Part shown: piece after piece, positions 16,560 to 24,193 of the stretch
How the letters are laid out: each line of letters opens with the position of its first letter
Numbering within the stretch: position 1 is the stretch's first letter
From: Saccharopolyspora erythraea
GTDB lineage: Bacteria > Actinomycetota > Actinomycetes > Mycobacteriales > Pseudonocardiaceae
DNA length: 64,000 nt
Direction of reading: 5' to 3'
Assembly: GCF_018141105.1 (NCBI RefSeq)
Contig: NZ_CP054839.1
Span: 7,133,411 to 7,197,410 of the forward strand
Notes under the pieces: model-generated
The model's database searches: none
Told to the model about the DNA's origin: nothing
Seen by the model: only the letters and a program-made list of their open reading frames with translations
Translations under genes and position numbers: made by a program

Positions 16560-16748
16560 CTGTTGCGGAACCTGAGAGCTTCACCGCGCCGTCGCGGCTT
16601 GCACCGTGGGTGCGGCGTCGGAACGCACGCTTTCCAGAGTCGCCTCGCCCGGACGGTCATGGGTGCCTGAGAGTTTGCGGGGAGTCTTGCTCCTTCGGCG
16701 CCCTGTTCTGCTGCTCGCGCGGCAGCGCAGGGGCTCTCCCGCCCGGGG
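16560..16748 (-). promoter_or_regulatory. Tandem glycine riboswitch (gcvT motif)
   Basis: On the minus strand, two aptamers precede gcvH. Aptamer 1 (16747-16662) has GGAGAGCC, GCGCCGAAGGAGCAAG and ends AACTCTCAGGCACC. Aptamer 2 (16650-16566) ends GAAGCTCTCAGGTTCC. The CTCTCAGG pieces and the CGCCGAAGGAGCAA loop are hallmarks of the glycine aptamer. GC-rich self-complementary sequence follows (GGGCATCGCCATGCCC), then the gcvH start, a plausible expression platform. In known cases glycine binding turns expression on. Confidence 0.92.
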
Positions 16749-16915
16749 TCTGCGGCCGGTATGCGGTTGTGGGTGTACCGACACGAACCATAAACGGAGC
16801 TGCCGAGCTGTCAATGGCTCCCCCACGGCCGGGCGCCCCGCGTGCGCGGCCGACCACCCGCCGGCGAGCGTGTTTAGGCTGGGAAGACGCTGGGGCCCCA
16901 ACGAGGAGGCTGGTG

Positions 16916-18472
16916 ATGCTGGACATCCGGGCGGTGATCGAGCGGGTCGGGCCGACGCTGTTGCGAACCGTGATCCTGCCCGGTTCCACCGACTGCGTCG
17001 GCGACGTCGTGATCGCCGAACCCGACCAGCCGCTGACGGTCGCCGAAGGAGACCTGGTGCTCGGCGTGGCCGTGGGCGACCGCGACGCGGCCGTGCGCCT
17101 GACGCGCGAGTGCGGCGCGCAGGGTGCGGCCGCGGTCCTGCTCAAGCCGCCTCTTTGCGGGGACCCGGCCGTCCTCACCACCGCGGAGGACACCGGGCTC
17201 GCGCTGGTGGAGGTGCGGCCGGGCACGGCGTGGGCGCAGCTGGTGTGGCTGATCCGGGCCGCGCTGGCGGGCACGGCGGTGGAGGACACCGACACCCGAA
17301 GCCCCGGTCTGGGCGACCTGTTCAAGCTGGCCGACGCCGTGGCCGACGTGGTCGACGCCCCGGTGACCATCGAGGACGCGCACTCCCAGGTGCTGGCGTA
17401 CTCGGCGCGCCAGGACCTGACCGACCCGGCCCGGGTGTCGACGATCATGGGCCGCAAGCAGCCCGACGACGTGCTCGCCAAGTTCCGCGCGCGCGGCACG
17501 TTCCGGCAGCTCAGCAAGGGCAGTTCGGCGATCTTCGTGCCCGGTCAGCAGGACGGCACGCTGCCCAGGCTGGTGGTGCCGATCCGGATGGGCGGCGAGC
17601 TGCTGGGGTCGATGTGGGCGGTGGTGCCCGGCGAGGTCTCCGTGGAGCGCTCGACGGCCTTCGCCGACACCGCCCCGCTGGTCGCGCTGCAACTGCTGCG
17701 CTGGCGGGCCGTCGCCGACGCGGAGCGGCAGCGCTCGGCCGACCAGGTGCGCCAGCTGCTGGAGGGCGGCGACCGCTGGCGGGTCGCCGCGAGCGAGCTG
17801 GGGGTCTCGCACGACCCGCACCGGGTGGCCGCGATCGAGGTCAGCACGTCGGCCGAGGAGGCTGAGGGGCACCGGCTGGCGATGTGGGAGTGGATCACCC
17901 GCGGCGTCGGTCGCAGGCCGCTGGTGACCGAGGTCGGCAACGTCCTCTACGCGCTCGTGCCCGACCGGCCGGGGGCTGGCGGCTGGCCGGTGCTGCGCGA
18001 CGCGCTGACCGCGGCCGAAGGCCAGGCGAAACCGCTGGTGGCGGTGGGTACGGCGGTCGGCGTCGCGGACCTGCACCGGTCGCGGTCGGAGGCCGACGAG
18101 CTGCTCGCCCTGCTGCGCGCGGGGCAGGTGCCCGACCGGCTCGCGGTGTACGAGGACCTCTGGCACCTGCTGGTGCTCAACCGGATGGCGGGCACCGCCA
18201 CCGACGCCGGGGTCGGCTCGCTGGGGCCGCTGCCGTTGTTGCGGGAGCACGACCGCTCGCAGGGCACCGAGTACCTGAACACGCTGCACGCCTGGCTGCG
18301 CCACCCCGGCGACCCGCGCACGGCCAGCCACGACCTGCGCGTGCACCCGAACACCTTCCGGTACCGGATGAAGCGGATCACCCAGCTCGTCGACGTCGAC
18401 CTCGACGACCCCGACGTCCGGTCCGCCCTGCTCGTGCAGCTCCTCGCCGCGCGGTGGGCCCGCCAGCGCTAG
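16916..18472 (+). CDS. PucR-family (CdaR-like) transcriptional regulator
   Basis: 518 residues from ATG 16916, with GAGGAGG 6 bases ahead. Order: N-terminal ligand-type domain (about 1-120), a GAF-like middle domain (about 130-270; TIEDAHSQVLAYSARQDL), a GGDEF-like helper segment, and a C-terminal PucR helix-turn-helix ending LRVHPNTFRYRMKRITQLVD, the family signature. Such regulators control purine, amino-acid or alanine catabolism. It lies directly upstream of ald on the same strand, so it probably activates ald through the palindrome in between. Confidence 0.88.
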   Translation: MLDIRAVIERVGPTLLRTVILPGSTDCVGDVVIAEPDQPLTVAEGDLVLGVAVGDRDAAVRLTRECGAQGAAAVLLKPPLCGDPAVLTTAEDTGLALVEVRPGTAWAQLVWLIRAALAGTAVEDTDTRSPGLGDLFKLADAVADVVDAPVTIEDAHSQVLAYSARQDLTDPARVSTIMGRKQPDDVLAKFRARGTFRQLSKGSSAIFVPGQQDGTLPRLVVPIRMGGELLGSMWAVVPGEVSVERSTAFADTAPLVALQLLRWRAVADAERQRSADQVRQLLEGGDRWRVAASELGVSHDPHRVAAIEVSTSAEEAEGHRLAMWEWITRGVGRRPLVTEVGNVLYALVPDRPGAGGWPVLRDALTAAEGQAKPLVAVGTAVGVADLHRSRSEADELLALLRAGQVPDRLAVYEDLWHLLVLNRMAGTATDAGVGSLGPLPLLREHDRSQGTEYLNTLHAWLRHPGDPRTASHDLRVHPNTFRYRMKRITQLVDVDLDDPDVRSALLVQLLAARWARQR

Positions 18473-18613
18473 CCACCCGCACGGGTGAAACCGGGGCGAC
18501 GTCGTCCCGAACCCGCCCTCCATCGGCGAAGGAGCACCGCGCACTCGCGGTGCGAGCACGGACCGCGCATCCCGCACGAACCGTGATCGGCGGCAGGGCG
18601 CTGCGGAGCACCG

Positions 18614-18630
18614 TTGTGCCCGCGGCACAA
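18614..18630. promoter_or_regulatory. Palindromic operator candidate upstream of ald
   Basis: TTGTGCC-CGC-GGCACAA, a perfect 7-bp inverted repeat in the 250-bp gap between the PucR gene and ald, about 93 bp before the ald start. The likely binder is the adjacent PucR protein (inference). Confidence 0.5.
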
Positions 18631-18722
18631 ACCCACCTGGGCAATCTCATCTGCGCGGAATGATGCGAGCCCGGCGACGGCGGCGGATCGTGATGCGCAA
18701 CAGACCGAGAAAGGATTGCGCC

Positions 18723-19838
18723 GTGAAGATCGCAGTTCCGCGCGAGATCAAGAACAACGAGTACCGGGTCGCGATCACGCCGGCCGGCGTGCACGAATTC
18801 ACCAGCCGCGGCCACGAGGTCTTCGTCGAGGCGCAGGCGGGTGCCGGGTCGTCCATCCCCGACGAGGACTACCTCGCCGCAGGCGCGAAGGTCCTGCCGA
18901 CCGCCGACGAGGTGTGGGCCGAGGGCCAGCTCGTCCTCAAGGTCAAGGAGCCCATCGCCGAGGAGTACCCGCGGCTGCGCCGCGACCAGGTGCTGTTCAC
19001 CTACCTGCACCTGGCGGCTTCCTCGGAGCTGACCGAGGCCATGCTCGCCTCCGGCGTCACCGGCATCGCCTACGAGACCGTGCAGAGCGGCAACGGCAGC
19101 CTGCCGCTGCTGGCGCCGATGAGCGAGGTCGCCGGGCGGCTGGCGCCGCAGATGGGCGCCTACGCGCTGATGCGCCCGAGCGGCGGCCGCGGCGTCCTGC
19201 CGGGCGGTGTGCCGGGTGTGCACCCGGCCCGCGTCGTGGTGATCGGCGGCGGTGTCGCCGGCCTGAACGCGGCCAGCGTCGCGCTGGGCATGGGTGCCGA
19301 CGTGGAGCTGCTCGACACCAACGTCGACAAGCTGCGCGAGATCGACCGCGACTTCCGCGGCCAGATCCGCACCGTGGCGTCCAACCGCTACACGGTCGAG
19401 CAGGCCGTCCGCGCCGCCGATCTGGTGATCGGCGCGGTGCTGATCCCGGGTGCGAAGGCCCCGAAGCTGGTCTCCAACCACCTGGTCTCGGAGATGAAGC
19501 CGGGCAGCGTGCTGGTGGACATCGCCATCGACCAGGGCGGCTGCTTCGCCGACTCGCGTCCCACGACGCACGACGACCCGACCTACCGCGTGCACGACTC
19601 GGTCTTCTACTGCGTGGCGAACATGCCGGGCGCGGTCCCGAACACCTCGACGCACGCGCTGACCAACGTGACGCTGCCGTACGCGCTGCGCATCGCCGAC
19701 AACGGGTGGCAGAACGCCTGCCGCGCGGACCAGGCGCTGGCGCTGGGCGTCAACACCCACGACGGCAAGCTGGTCAACCAGCCGGTCGCCGAGGCCCACG
19801 GCCTGTCCTCCGCCTCGCTGGACGACGTCCTGAGCTGA
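18723..19838 (+). CDS. ald: Alanine dehydrogenase
   Basis: 371 residues from GTG 18723, exactly the length I recall for the mycobacterial enzyme. It interconverts L-alanine and pyruvate with NAD(H) and ammonia. MKIAVPREIKNNEYRVAITP opens the N-terminal domain; the catalytic Lys lies in VLKVKEP and the His in LFTYLHLAA. The NAD fold is VVVIGGGVAGLNAASVALGMGA, near residue 170. The final MPGAVPNTSTHALTN is diagnostic. Together with SdaA it feeds pyruvate. Probably induced by alanine via the upstream PucR regulator. Confidence 0.96.
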   Translation: MKIAVPREIKNNEYRVAITPAGVHEFTSRGHEVFVEAQAGAGSSIPDEDYLAAGAKVLPTADEVWAEGQLVLKVKEPIAEEYPRLRRDQVLFTYLHLAASSELTEAMLASGVTGIAYETVQSGNGSLPLLAPMSEVAGRLAPQMGAYALMRPSGGRGVLPGGVPGVHPARVVVIGGGVAGLNAASVALGMGADVELLDTNVDKLREIDRDFRGQIRTVASNRYTVEQAVRAADLVIGAVLIPGAKAPKLVSNHLVSEMKPGSVLVDIAIDQGGCFADSRPTTHDDPTYRVHDSVFYCVANMPGAVPNTSTHALTNVTLPYALRIADNGWQNACRADQALALGVNTHDGKLVNQPVAEAHGLSSASLDDVLS

Positions 19839-20385
19839 CTCCGGGCCGATTCCGACCCCGACCGCGCGTGGTTCCGCGCCCCGTCCGGAACCACGCGCGG
19901 TCGCGCGTCCGGAGAACGTCGACGGCGATCACTCAGCGCTACCGCGCCGGTCGCCGGAACCTCTCGCCAGCACACCCGGCGAATCCCGGGTGAAAAGGAC
20001 CGAACACGACCGCATGCGGGCACGTGGTGGGCCGTGAGCCGGAGTGGATCGGGGGCCGAGCAGACCAACGCATGTTGGGGCGGCCCGCTCAACCAGCCTG
20101 GGGGTCACCGGGAGCAGGCCGCCACTCACAGTGTAGGACACGATCGGCTGTTTGCCGACGACTGGAGCAATGTCATTCCGGCGATTTCACCCGGAATCGA
20201 TAACCACCCGATGGGATGAAGGTCGCACGTCACCCGTGCAGGCGTCCTCGCCGACTGCCGATGTCCCCCTTCGGAGTAAATCCCGCGGGTCCGGCGGGTC
20301 GGTTCCCACCGATCAGGTGGGGCCGACTGGTCCGGCCCGGTGATGAGGCATCACCAACGTGGATTACGACGGTGGGAGACCAGCG
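19839..20385. other. Gene-free interval after ald
   Basis: 547 bp. It begins with the ald terminator. The rest has no reading frame with recognisable protein character. The last 100 bp presumably carry the promoter of the 183-residue protein; GGGAG stands before its ATG. I see no repeat or RNA motif. Confidence 0.5.
19861..19901 (+). terminator. Terminator of ald
   Basis: ACCGCGCGTGGTTCCG pairs perfectly with CGGAACCACGCGCGGT (16 bp) around a 9-base loop, 23 bp after the ald stop. Confidence 0.85.
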
Positions 20386-20937
20386 ATGGACATCGCAATC
20401 CGGCACGCGGTCCTGGACCGGCTCGACGCGCTGGACCGGGTAGCCGCCAACGGCGACCCGGCGGCGCTGCTGCCGGTGGCGCGCAACGAGCTGCACCGGC
20501 TCTCGGAAGCCCTGCGGGCGCTGCTCAAGGCGCACCGGCCCGACCACGACGGCAGGTGCCCGACCTGCCCCGGTCTGCTGCGCGGAAGGCAGTGGCCGTG
20601 CGCGGTGTGGCTGACCGCGCACCGCTGCCTGCTCGGCGACCAGACCGACCTGGCCCCGGCCGTGCTGCACTGGAAGCTGCGCGGCCGTCCGCCGGCCGAG
20701 CCGGCCGAGGTGGGCGAGGTGGGCGAGGTGGCCGTTTCCGCCACCGTGATCACCTCCGACTCCGGCCGAGGGCCGGGCGACTGGGACACCGAGGAGTTCG
20801 CGCTGGACGAGGCCGCTGCCGGAGAGCTCCGGGGGCACCCTCCGGCGGGCGGGCATCTGGAAACCGACCACTCCAGGATCTACCGGGCCTCGGTCAGCGA
20901 GCGGCCGATCCGCTGGCCCACCACCCACACCACGTAG
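20386..20937 (+). CDS. Conserved hypothetical protein with a Cys-rich motif
   Basis: 183 residues from ATG 20386 (GGGAG ahead); an in-frame GTG at 20359 is possible. The N-terminal helix is IAIRHAVLDRLDALDRVAAN. A central cysteine-rich motif, HDGRCPTCPGLLRGRQWPC, is followed by VWLTAHRCLLG and could bind zinc or an iron-sulfur cluster. The C-terminal 70 residues are acidic, low complexity and probably disordered, with EVGEVGEV repeats. No signal peptide. I know similar short proteins only as uncharacterised actinobacterial proteins. Confidence 0.7.
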   Translation: MDIAIRHAVLDRLDALDRVAANGDPAALLPVARNELHRLSEALRALLKAHRPDHDGRCPTCPGLLRGRQWPCAVWLTAHRCLLGDQTDLAPAVLHWKLRGRPPAEPAEVGEVGEVAVSATVITSDSGRGPGDWDTEEFALDEAAAGELRGHPPAGGHLETDHSRIYRASVSERPIRWPTTHTT

Positions 20938-21060
20938 GCCCCCCGCACCGCGGGACGGGCGGTGGATCGCCGGTGTTCCGCACAACTCCTCCCATCCCAC
21001 CCACCTGTCTGCGGCAGGATGGGTGACGGCCGACCGCCAACCGCGACGATGGAGGAGCGT

Positions 21061-22044
21061 GTGCACGACGGCAGTGGCCGGATCATCGCGCAGGACCTCA
21101 GCAAGAGCTTCGGACCGATCCACGCGGTCCAGGACCTCGGCTTCACCGTGCACCCGGGCGCGGTGACCGGGTTCCTCGGTCCGAACGGGTCCGGCAAGAC
21201 GACCACCCTGCGCATGATCCTCGGCCTGGTCACACCCACGAGCGGCACCGCGACGATCAACGGGGTGCCGTTCCACCGGCTCCCGCGCCCGGGCACCGTG
21301 GTCGGTGCCGTGCTGGAGGCGCAGAGCTTCCACCCCGGCCGCAGCGCCCGCGACCACCTGCGCTGCTACGCGGCGGCGATGGGACTGCCCGACCGGCAGG
21401 CCGACCAGGCGTTGGAGCTGGTCGGCCTCTCCAGCGCGGCCCGGCGCGGTGCGGGCGGGTTCTCGCTCGGCATGCGCCAGCGCCTGGCGCTGGCGACCGC
21501 GCTGCTGGGAGACCCTCAGATCCTGGTTCTCGACGAGCCGTCCAACGGCCTGGACCCCGAGGGCATCGCGTGGCTGCGCGGCTTCCTGCGCTCGTTCGCC
21601 GCGACCGGGCGCACCGTGCTGGTCTCCAGCCACCTGCTGCGGGAGATGGAGCACACCGTCGACCACGTCGTGATCGTCAGCCGCGGCCAGTGCGTCTACA
21701 ACGGCCACCTCGACGAGCTGCGCGCGGCGCAGCGCTCCCGGGTGCTGGTGCAGGCCGCCGATCCGGCGTCCCTGGTGCCCGCGCTGGAACAGCACGGACT
21801 GTCTGCCGAGTACCTGCAGGACGGCAGGCTCGCCATCACCGGCGCCGACTCCAGGGCGGTCGCGGACCTGGCGCTGGAGGCCGGCGTCGCGCTCTACGGC
21901 ATGCAGGACGAGCAGGTCGATCTCGAGCAGCTCTTCTTCCAGCTCACCAGCGGCCAGTACGCCGGGGCGCAGGCGCCGCCCGGGAACTGGGCGCCACCGG
22001 CCGTCGGCCACCAGCACCACGGTGGCTTCGGGGGTGGTCGCTGA
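21061..22044 (+). CDS. ABC transporter ATP-binding protein
   Basis: 327 residues from GTG 21061 with GGAGG 5 bases ahead. ATG 21049 is in frame but would overlap that ribosome site. Walker A is GFLGPNGSGKTTTLRMILGL, the signature is GGFSLGMRQRLALATALLGD, and Walker B is ILVLDEPSNGLDPEG, followed by the switch His in VLVSSHLL. The C-terminal 100 residues are a DUF4162-like tail ending in a Gly/Pro/His-rich tract. Efflux or membrane-protein ABC-2 type. The stop overlaps the permease start (TGATG). Confidence 0.9.
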   Translation: MHDGSGRIIAQDLSKSFGPIHAVQDLGFTVHPGAVTGFLGPNGSGKTTTLRMILGLVTPTSGTATINGVPFHRLPRPGTVVGAVLEAQSFHPGRSARDHLRCYAAAMGLPDRQADQALELVGLSSAARRGAGGFSLGMRQRLALATALLGDPQILVLDEPSNGLDPEGIAWLRGFLRSFAATGRTVLVSSHLLREMEHTVDHVVIVSRGQCVYNGHLDELRAAQRSRVLVQAADPASLVPALEQHGLSAEYLQDGRLAITGADSRAVADLALEAGVALYGMQDEQVDLEQLFFQLTSGQYAGAQAPPGNWAPPAVGHQHHGGFGGGR

Positions 22045-22889
22045 TGGCCGCGCTGATCAGGGCGGAGCTGCGCAAGATCTTCTCCGTGAACCTGTGGTGG
22101 GCGTTGCTGCTGCCGGTCGCGGTGCTGAGCTTCGGCGCGGGCTGGCTGGGCACCGCGTTCGGCACCGTCGCCTCGCTGGAGCAGGAGATCGGGGGCCCGC
22201 TGCCGCTGGGCCTGCTCACCGTCTCGATGTCGACCAACTTCAGCACCGTGTTCGCGGCGCTGTTCGGCGGCCTGGCGGTATCCGGGGAGTATCGGACCCG
22301 CAGCATCACCACCACCTACCTGACGGCGAACCCGCGCGGCGCGGTGCTGGGCGCCAAGCTCGTCACCTACGCCGCGATGGGGGTGCTCTTCGGTCTGGTC
22401 AACGTGCTGTTTTCCAGCGCGGGCGGGCTCGTCGGGGCGGGCCTCGACGGCTTCGGCGACCCCGGGGACTGGTTCACCGTCGGCGGCGCCGGGCTGCTGG
22501 CGATGGTCCTGTGGACGCTGCTCGGCGTCGGGTTCGGCGCGCTGGTGTCCAGTCCGGTGGTCGTCATCATCACGCTGCTGGTCTACAAGTTCGTCTTCGA
22601 GTTCATCGTCTCCACCGCGATGGTCGGCGCCACCTTCGACATCGGGCCCTACCTGCCGGGCGCGGCGGGCAACGGCATCGTCGGCAACCTCGCGGTGCCG
22701 ATCTTCATCGCCGCGGCGGCCGGACCGCACGAGGCGGAGACGCCGAAGGAGGTCTTCCAGGTGCTGCACTTCATCTTCGGCGGCACCTACGACCACCCGT
22801 GGTGGGCCAGCCTGCTCACCTTCTGCGGCTACACCGCGGTGTTCTGCGTCGCCGGATGGCTGGTCAGCCGCAGGCGGGACATCACGTGA
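22044..22889 (+). CDS. ABC-2 type transporter permease
   Basis: 281 residues with about six membrane segments: NLWWALLLPVAVLSFGAGWL, a central pair around ALFGGLAVSGEYRTRSITTT (the ABC-2 coupling region), LLAMVLWTLLGVGFGALVSS, VVIITLLVYKFVFEFIV and a last one ending CVAGWLVSRRRDIT. Translationally coupled to the ATPase. The substrate is unknown; no resistance gene is near, so a lipid, peptide or drug export role remains open. Confidence 0.88.
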   Translation: MAALIRAELRKIFSVNLWWALLLPVAVLSFGAGWLGTAFGTVASLEQEIGGPLPLGLLTVSMSTNFSTVFAALFGGLAVSGEYRTRSITTTYLTANPRGAVLGAKLVTYAAMGVLFGLVNVLFSSAGGLVGAGLDGFGDPGDWFTVGGAGLLAMVLWTLLGVGFGALVSSPVVVIITLLVYKFVFEFIVSTAMVGATFDIGPYLPGAAGNGIVGNLAVPIFIAAAAGPHEAETPKEVFQVLHFIFGGTYDHPWWASLLTFCGYTAVFCVAGWLVSRRRDIT

Positions 22890-22906
22890 CCGCCGGCTGA
22901 GCGGAC

Positions 22907-22940
22907 GGAGGCCGGGGCCGCCTCGGTGGCCCCGGCCTCC
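22907..22940 (+). terminator. Terminator after the ABC permease
   Basis: GGAGGCCGGGGCC and GGCCCCGGCCTCC form a 13-bp stem with an 8-base loop, 17 bp after the stop. Confidence 0.85.
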
Positions 22941-23008
22941 GCATCCCCACGCCGGCCTGGACGTACCCCGACGTCAGCCCAGGCCGTCAGATGCGGGCCG
23001 CACCGCCG

Positions 23009-23386
23009 TCAGCGGGCGGGCACCGCGACGTCGTCGGCGACCGGGGCCTGCTCGACCGGAGCGCCCGGCTGGGCGGGGTCGCGCGGCACCACGACGTCCG
23101 CCGGGTCTCCCGGCTGCGCGGGCTGCGCCGGGAGCGCCGGCACCACGGGAAGCGCCGGGAGGCCCGGGAGCGCGGGCACCCCGGGAAGCGCCGGAACAGG
23201 GGGATCGACGGGGTGGCCCGGGACGTGGGGCACGCCGGGCGGCGCCGGGACAGTGATCGCGTGGTCGTTGCCGGGGTCCAGCGGGATCAGCGGGAGCTGC
23301 TCCCCCTCGGCGAACGCGGCGGCGCCTCCCGAGAGGCCCAGCGCGGCCACGGCGCACCCGACGATGGCGATGCGGCGAACTCGCAT
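23009..23386 (-). CDS. Exported proline-rich low-complexity protein
   Basis: 125 residues from ATG 23386 (AAAGGAAG ahead). Signal peptide about 1-26 (RRIAIVGCAVAALGLSGGAAAFA). The mature chain is Pro/Ala/Val-rich with PALPGVPALPGLPALP-type repeats (about residues 60-90), then PAQPAQPGDPAD and an acidic tail. No cysteine remains after processing and there is no sorting signal or lipobox. Probably a wall-spanning or surface polymer-like protein. Its start is 123 bp from the divergent response regulator, and both share a strong palindrome. The start codon is clear; the function is unknown. Confidence 0.75.
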   Translation of the reverse strand: MRVRRIAIVGCAVAALGLSGGAAAFAEGEQLPLIPLDPGNDHAITVPAPPGVPHVPGHPVDPPVPALPGVPALPGLPALPVVPALPAQPAQPGDPADVVVPRDPAQPGAPVEQAPVADDVAVPAR

Positions 23387-23446
23387 GCTGCTTCCTTTCT
23401 CGCCGCCGGGGCGATTCCCCGGCTGATCACGACCCTGCCGCCGGGG

Positions 23447-23490
23447 ACCTGAAGGGACCCTGAACGAACCTGAAGGCTCCTTCAGGTTCG
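23447..23490. promoter_or_regulatory. Response-regulator binding region: CTGAA direct repeats and 12-bp palindrome
   Basis: CTGAA recurs at 23449, 23460 and 23470 (10-11 bp phase, one helical turn), the spacing used by OmpR/PhoB regulators. The last copy forms part of a perfect palindrome at 23465-23490, with arms CGAACCTGAAGG and CCTTCAGGTTCG and a 2-bp centre. It lies between the proline-rich protein and the response regulator and ends 19 bp before the latter's ATG. Probable autoregulation and control of the divergent gene. Confidence 0.65.
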
Positions 23491-23509
23491 CCTGGCACAC
23501 TCCGGCCTC

Positions 23510-24193
23510 ATGCGCGTGCTGGTGGTCGAGGACGAGGTCCGCCTGGCGGCGGCGATCAGGTCCGGGCTGGACGCCGAGGGGTTCGTCGTCGACGCCGTGC
23601 ACGACGGCACGGAGGGTCTGCGGCAGGCCACGGCCCGGGACTACGACGTGATCGTGCTGGACATCCTGCTGCCGGGGATCAACGGCTACCAGGTCTGCTC
23701 CCGGTTGCGGGAGCGCGGCGTCTGGACGCCGATTCTGATGCTGACCGCCAAGGACGGCGAGTACGACGAGGCCGACGCCCTCGACGTCGGCGCCGACGAC
23801 TACGTGAGCAAGCCGTTCTCCTTCGTCGTGCTGGTGGCCCGGCTGCGCGCGCTGGTGCGGCGAGGCGGCAAGCCGCGTCCGGCCGCGCTGCGGGTCGACG
23901 ACCTCCACCTCGACCCGGCCACCGGGATCTGCCGCCGCGGCGGCCAGGAGATCGCGCTGACCGCCAAGGAGTTCACCGTGCTCGAGCTGCTCGCCCGCAG
24001 GCACGGCCAAGTGGTGTCCAAGCGCGAGATCCTGGCGGGCTGCTGGGACTTCGCCTACGAGGGCGACCCCAACGTGGTCGAGGTCCACATCAGCGCGCTA
24101 CGACGCAAGATCGACGCCCCCTTCGACCGGCGGAGCATCCGCACCGTGCGCGGCATGGGCTACCGCCTGACATCGGAGCGCGGTCGTGGCTGA
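23510..24193 (+). CDS. OmpR-family response regulator
   Basis: 227 residues. Receiver domain 1-120 with acidic pocket E7/D8, phospho-acceptor D51 in VIVLDILLPG, Thr in MLTAKD and Lys in YVSKPFS. Winged-helix DNA-binding domain about 130-225 (ALTAKEFTVLELLARR, NVVEVHISALRRKID, RTVRGMGYRL). The stop overlaps the kinase start by 8 bases. It probably binds the CTGAA repeats just upstream. Confidence 0.94.
   Translation: MRVLVVEDEVRLAAAIRSGLDAEGFVVDAVHDGTEGLRQATARDYDVIVLDILLPGINGYQVCSRLRERGVWTPILMLTAKDGEYDEADALDVGADDYVSKPFSFVVLVARLRALVRRGGKPRPAALRVDDLHLDPATGICRRGGQEIALTAKEFTVLELLARRHGQVVSKREILAGCWDFAYEGDPNVVEVHISALRRKIDAPFDRRSIRTVRGMGYRLTSERGRG

Noticed and set aside
16501-16584. N-terminal extension of gcvH (in-frame ATG further upstream)
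   Set aside because: The extension translates the second glycine aptamer; GcvH proteins begin at the downstream ATG.
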